Assembly (NCBI GenBank): GCA_023846275.1
Contig: CM043875.1
Location: 42,004,633 to 42,068,632, forward strand
Length of the DNA stretch: 64,000 nucleotides
From: Vanilla planifolia
Lineage: Eukaryota > Streptophyta > Magnoliopsida > Asparagales > Orchidaceae
Reading direction: 5' to 3'
Positions 61,001-64,000 of the stretch are shown here, piece after piece. Each line of letters opens with the position of its first letter. Position 1 is the first letter of the stretch. The translations under genes were made by a program, and so were the position numbers. The notes under the pieces are model-generated. The model was not told the DNA's origin, ran no database searches, and worked only from the letters and a program-made list of their open reading frames with translations.

Positions 61001-64000
61001 ATTGCTATTATTGATATATATAAAGATATAGTGTTATAAAAATTGAAACATATGATAAGAAGCAAATGAAAAGAAAATAAAAAGAAAAAAGAAAGATTGT
61101 TTATGCTTGATGATATAGAAGATCATGAGAGAAAAAAAGAAAGATTGTTTATGCATCACTTAGTATTCGTATACTCTCTAACTAACTAAATAATCCTCAC
61201 GCTTAATTTAAAAGCTTAAGAGAGGTTCTAGTTTATGTGAATCATCTATTGATGCTTGCCTTGCATTACTTGACATGTTTTGTTATGTTATATGTTGGAA
61301 ATTGACCTAGTATACATGTAACAATCCTCGTAAATTAACCATGAATTATAACCTTAATTGAGGTTTTTTCTTATTTTATTTGGATCTTGTAGTTCCAAAA
61401 CTTGAGAATTATTATAATTGTGTAGCTTAAAATGCTTGCCAAGATAGCGGTAGTCATGAATGTCTTAACGTAATGAAGCAAGCAATTAACTGTCACCCAT
61501 GTATAATCTCATCTTGAGTAGGTCAATACTCATTTCTTTTGAAGTCATAATTTCTATAGTCTATATTTGCATCAAACTTCTTTCAAACAATGGAGTTACA
61601 CATAAAGTAGGATATTGGAAAATCTAAGTGTTAACTACATTTGTTAAGCTCCTGCTTAGCAAAATGAGAGAAATCAGGAAGGGAAACTAGTGAAATGAGG
61701 GAGAACATATGGAGAATTATTGATTAATTAATAAAGATTTCTTTACCCAAAAAATTTGTTGAAGAACACTATGATTGCAAACTCTAATTTAAATGAACAA
61801 AAAAGAGAAACAATGACAATATATTTTATATCAATTTTTTTGTTAAACTCTTTTATATGTTCTTAATTATTAAAGTAGTGACCCAATCCTTAACATATTA
61901 CATTGAACTTGCATGGTTAAGCAAAAGAGCTAACTTTTTTAAAGGGTGAAAAGAAACCATTAAAGATGAAATCGATAAAATACTTGGCACTAAAATTATT
62001 CAAAAAATTCAATATCAAAATTGACAAGCCTCGTTTTTATAGTTTCTTCTTATGGGATACTTGTTGTTTTGCTTAACACTAAAACTCTTTCGAACTTTTT
62101 CTTAAAGTTTTCTCTCATTCCAAAGACCCTTTTTCTCAATTACTATGGCATAAGCCTTTAAACTTTTTTAGCTTCTCTATGGTCTTCTTTATTCTCTTCT
62201 CTCTCACCAAGCATCTTAAAGTTGAGCATTTCTTTGTCTTATTTCAATTTTTACTTGGAGGAATAACTTAGAAATAATCCTAACCTTTGGTTCAAGGTGA
62301 GGAGAAACTTGAACAACTTAATTAACTCTATAAAAAGTTGTTAACCCCTCATGTTAGCCTCAATAAAGACACCATCCATACACTTTCTCCAAGTTGTGTG
62401 GATGAGCGAATGAAATGACCTTATTGATTTGAGTCATGGTGAGAAATCTTCATCACTAACAACCTTTGATATGATCTTCCCTTCTATTGAATGTAATTCT
62501 TAATTAGCTTCTAGTACCACCTTAGCTTCTCTAAACCGATTGTGTTACCCACAAAAAGGTAGAGAGTAGAATATTGTTCATCTCAAAGCGTCCATTTAAA
62601 TGTTCTTTAGGTATAATCCCTTATCCTTATATAACCTTTCCTCCCTTCAAAGATTTTTGTTGTTCATTCTCATGATATCCCTTTGACATTATTAATGAAG
62701 GTAATAATGTAGATTTCCTTCTATTCCTCCATCATTAAGTGCCGAAAAATAATCAGGAGAAAAGGAAGAAGGTGAAAGGGAGAAAAATATTTTAGTCACA
62801 AGGAGATTGAATTCTATAAGAAAGCTCTCTTCAAGAGATTATAAATTCATAAAATTCTAATTTCTAAAATTGTTTGGATTTCTCCAGTTCTGACTTGCTT
62901 CATATATCCTCATCACCCTTTTATATTGAGGTTTAAATGCAATATTTAATTATAAAACTCAAAACATGTGATTTTAACAAAAATAAATTAAAATTCTCAA
63001 AATTATGCAAATCCACATCTACAAGCACTATGCACTACAAATCCATACGACCATGCCATTGGAGCTATCGGAGCACACAAGTACTATTCTCACACGTGGA
63101 TAGCCTTTCATGAATACGAAACACATTTAAGGTCAGTGACGGATAGGGCTCACTTGTGATCCCAAGCCTCTACAGTGTATCTGTACAAGTAGCCCTATTG
63201 CTTAATCTATTTTAATTATTTTGTCATTTTTCTTGATTTTTTTTATCCATTTTGGATTCAATGAGCTTGAAAATAATCTCTTGATCACACAGTACATATA
63301 ATGTTAGGTGGACTATTAATTATATTAATTAGGAGTAATTAACTATGATAGAGAGAATACCTATATTTTTAAATTTATAAAGCCATAATATAAGACTCCA
63401 TCCTATAAAGTTCTTTAAAAAAGTTCTTCCCCTCACATCATCCTTTGAGTTAAAAAGAGTAGCTACTGAGAAAAATAAAGAAGAAGGTATTTCTTTATCT
63501 TATACTAGAGAATTTATCTTACTATCTTTAATGGCAAAAGGTGATTTAGAAATTTTGCTCTATAAGATTTAAAGGATGAGATTTAATTATTTGAAAAGAG
63601 AGTTTACATAACTAGTTTTTTTGTTTTTTTTCTTAATATAAAAGAGAAATTACCAGAAACATATAACATACACACTTAAAGAGTTTGTAGATGTCGCACT
63701 TAAAGATCTTTCAAAAGAATTATCTCAATCAAGAGATACACAACATACTACAAATCTAATTCCAAGATCATTAATATCAATTTTTTTTATTGTTAGACGA
63801 ATAGAAATATGAATGTTGAGTTAAAAAGACAAATAGATGATATCCTTAAGAAAGCGTTCTTATCTTGTTAATATTTCAAAAGAGTGGTAGTTGAAGGATG
63901 TGTGTTTATAGTAAAACTATAAATAAAATCACTATTAAATGTAGATTTCATATTCATAGACTTGATTGCCATTTGATTATTATTTAATGCAAGTTATTTT
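58079..64000. other. AT-rich intergenic spacer
   Basis: No long open frame and no RNA gene were recognised. It contains a diverged direct repeat (60198-60361 and 60941-61104), two similar short stretches near 59230 and 59590 (gataaatagtc..catcatc), and a GC-richer patch at 63020-63200 of unknown nature. A decayed LTR element is possible but unproven. Confidence 0.6.
60198..61104. repeat. Diverged direct repeat pair, about 164 bp each
   Basis: 60198-60361 and 60941-61104 share agtgttttacataatatgga-like, gttataaaaattgaaacata and tgataagaa blocks at a constant offset of about 743 bases. This spacing suits the remains of a small terminal-repeat element, but nothing coding lies between. Confidence 0.7.

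Noticed and set aside
1-64000. CRISPR arrays, bacterial operons, riboswitches, phage modules
   Set aside because: No spaced identical repeats and no prokaryotic gene layout; all evidence is plant nuclear.

Overview
The window is nuclear DNA of a flowering plant. The evidence is three intron-containing genes of plant families, GT-AG introns that keep the reading frame, Ty1/copia and Ty3/gypsy retrotransposon remnants inside introns, class II eukaryotic tRNA-Ser genes with Pol III terminators, and visibly AT-rich spacers. The species cannot be fixed from the sequence. Nothing bacterial (operons, ribosome binding sites, CRISPR) is present.

Layout: (1) 1-500, a perfect 228-bp tandem duplication carrying one intact and one broken tRNA-Ser(GCU). 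(2) 500-3560, AT-rich spacer. (3) 3741-5991, plus strand: a P-class PPR protein of 640 aa whose start lies in a small upstream exon encoding a likely mitochondrial presequence. Its 3' UTR probably continues through an intron to about 8590. (4) 8933-26372, minus strand: a 12-exon protein disulfide isomerase-like gene (533 aa, PDIL1-5/1-6 type) with a C-x-x-S first active site, a CIDC second site and a KDEL tail. (5) 27489-54938, minus strand: an 8-exon, 1478-aa WD40 protein of the WDR7/rabconnectin-3 beta type. (6) 54991-58000, a long TA/TATG microsatellite just upstream of that gene, then AT-rich spacer. (7) 57997-58078, a second tRNA-Ser(GCU) identical to the first. (8) 58079-64000, AT-rich spacer with degenerate repeats.

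I rebuilt all three protein genes exon by exon. Every junction keeps frame and the products are collinear with what I recall of their Arabidopsis relatives. The PPR and PDIL genes are convergent, with candidate poly(A) signals about 50 bp apart. The WD40 and PDIL genes lie head-to-tail, about 0.6 kb apart. Three of the introns are very large (5.1, 6.8 and 12.5 kb) because they host old retroelements: a copia in PDIL intron 8, a copia in WD40 intron 6, and a nearly whole Ty3/gypsy with both LTRs in WD40 intron 5. All three lie antisense to the host gene. A separate solo-LTR-like block sits within the gypsy element.

I did not find an undescribed biological system. The most unusual items are the tRNA-breaking tandem duplication, the microsatellite next to the WD40 start codon, the uniform antisense orientation of the intronic retroelements, a motif cluster in PDIL intron 1, and an exon-like island in WD40 intron 6 that I could not identify.
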